Part shown: positions 5,740 through 6,431 of the stretch, one piece after another | How positions within the stretch are numbered: position 1 is the stretch's first letter | How the letters are laid out: each line of letters starts with the position of its first letter | NCBI GenBank assembly: GCA_024684065.1 | Contig: JAIKXO010000167.1 | Location: forward strand, 1-6,431 | DNA: 6,431 nucleotides | DNA from: Lachnospiraceae bacterium | Lineage (GTDB): Bacteria; Bacillota_A; Clostridia; Lachnospirales; Lachnospiraceae | Reading direction: 5' to 3' | The notes under the pieces: model-generated | The model's database searches: none | What the model saw: the letters and a program-made list of their open reading frames with translations, nothing else | Told to the model about the DNA's origin: nothing | Made by a program: the position numbers and the translations under genes

Positions 5740-6431
5740 ATGAAAACAGTCGGAAACGGTTATGCATATGAATACAGCACAAGGATAGGATTCAGCGCGT
5801 GTGATGTGAACAATGAGCTGTCGCTGACAGCGCTCATCGATCTGTTTCAGGATGCGTCGATATTCCAGTCCGAGGATGCCGGCGTCGGCTTTGACGTGCT
5901 GAGGGAGCATGACCTTCTGTGGGTCTTAAACTATTGGGAGATAGAGATAGACAGGTTTCCGAAGCTGTGCGAAAACGTTACCGTGGGGACTTATCCCTTT
6001 GATTTCAAGAGTTTCATGGGCTATCGAAATTTCTACTTAAAGGATGAGGCGGGAAATATGCCGGTCAGGGCAAATACGACCTGGACCATGGTGGATATTA
6101 AGAAGATGACACCGGTCAAGGCGCCCGATTTTATAGTAAACGCATATACGTTGGGGCCTAAGCTTGATATGACATACAGTCCGAGAAAGATACTGCTGCC
6201 GGATGAAGATTCCTGTGAAAAAAGAGAAGCCGAAACAAGGACGGTGGAACTCCATCATCTTGACGGCAACATGCATGTGAATAACTGCCAGTATATCAAC
6301 TTTGGACTGACGGCGATCGGTGAGGAACTTAAGATAAAGTCACTCAGGGCGGATTACAGGCTGCAGGCGCATCATAAGGATAAGATATACCCTGTCGTAT
6401 ATAAGACAGATGACGGCTATACGGCCGCACT
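5740..6431 (+). CDS. Acyl-ACP thioesterase (partial, 3' end missing)
   Basis: Hydrolyses the thioester linking a fatty acid to acyl carrier protein, releasing free fatty acid in the cytosol. The 230 residues visible cover the N-terminal hotdog domain (~5-135) and the start of the second. Residues 171-187 contain HHLDGNMHVNNCQYINF; Asn177 and His179 fit the catalytic Asn and His of the acyl-ACP thioesterase family (PF01643), and FQDASIFQSEDAG (35-47) is typical of the first hotdog. Family members are usually about 240-250 residues, so only a short tail should be missing beyond 6431. The ATG is preceded by GAGGGAAGG (5729-5737), close but usable. It lies 55 bases after the patatin gene with no terminator between. 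Together the two point to turnover of acyl chains; chain-length preference cannot be read from the sequence. Confidence 0.9.
   Translation, partial: MKTVGNGYAYEYSTRIGFSACDVNNELSLTALIDLFQDASIFQSEDAGVGFDVLREHDLLWVLNYWEIEIDRFPKLCENVTVGTYPFDFKSFMGYRNFYLKDEAGNMPVRANTTWTMVDIKKMTPVKAPDFIVNAYTLGPKLDMTYSPRKILLPDEDSCEKREAETRTVELHHLDGNMHVNNCQYINFGLTAIGEELKIKSLRADYRLQAHHKDKIYPVVYKTDDGYTAA

Noticed and set aside
1..6431. Mobile element, CRISPR array or defence island
   Set aside because: No transposase, integrase, direct repeat array, terminal inverted repeats or tRNA-end duplication was seen.

Overview
The window reads as chromosomal DNA from an anaerobic member of the Bacillota, most likely a clostridium of the Lachnospiraceae type. 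This is inferred from the 23S rRNA 3' end, the LCGC-type lipobox, strong AGGGAGG-like ribosome binding sites, frequent ATA and AGG codons, and the mix of protein families. There is no sign of phage, transposon, CRISPR or plasmid functions.

Positions 1-678 are the end of a ribosomal RNA operon on the + strand. They hold the last ~140 bases of 23S rRNA, a ~190-base spacer, then tRNA-Asn(GTT), tRNA-Glu(TTC) and tRNA-Cys(GCA), followed by a wobble-rich hairpin with a T-run that probably ends the transcript. No tRNA encodes its own CCA end. The usual 5S rRNA is not visible between 23S and the first tRNA. That spacer instead contains a sequence that folds by eye into a compact three-way junction (190-324).

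Positions 694-3529 hold two convergent genes whose stop codons are 4 bases apart. The + strand gene is a lipoprotein N-acetylmuramoyl-L-alanine amidase with a very acidic linker. The - strand gene is an ABC-class ATPase of the COG3044/PF09818 type. Its longest reading frame starts at a TTG that is better read as part of a TTGACA promoter box, so the start is placed 78 bases further in.

Positions 3636-6431 are a + strand run of four genes: an 82-residue protein of unknown function followed at once by a good terminator, an OGG1-type 8-oxoguanine DNA glycosylase/lyase, a YjjU-like patatin-family phospholipase, and an acyl-ACP thioesterase cut off by the window end. The last three are spaced 82 and 55 bases apart and look co-transcribed. 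The patatin and thioesterase suggest a shared role in releasing or recycling fatty acyl chains, while the glycosylase protects DNA from oxidised guanine.

No obviously new multi-gene system is visible. The most unusual items are the structured spacer that replaces 5S rRNA, and two terminator-like hairpins placed just upstream of coding starts.
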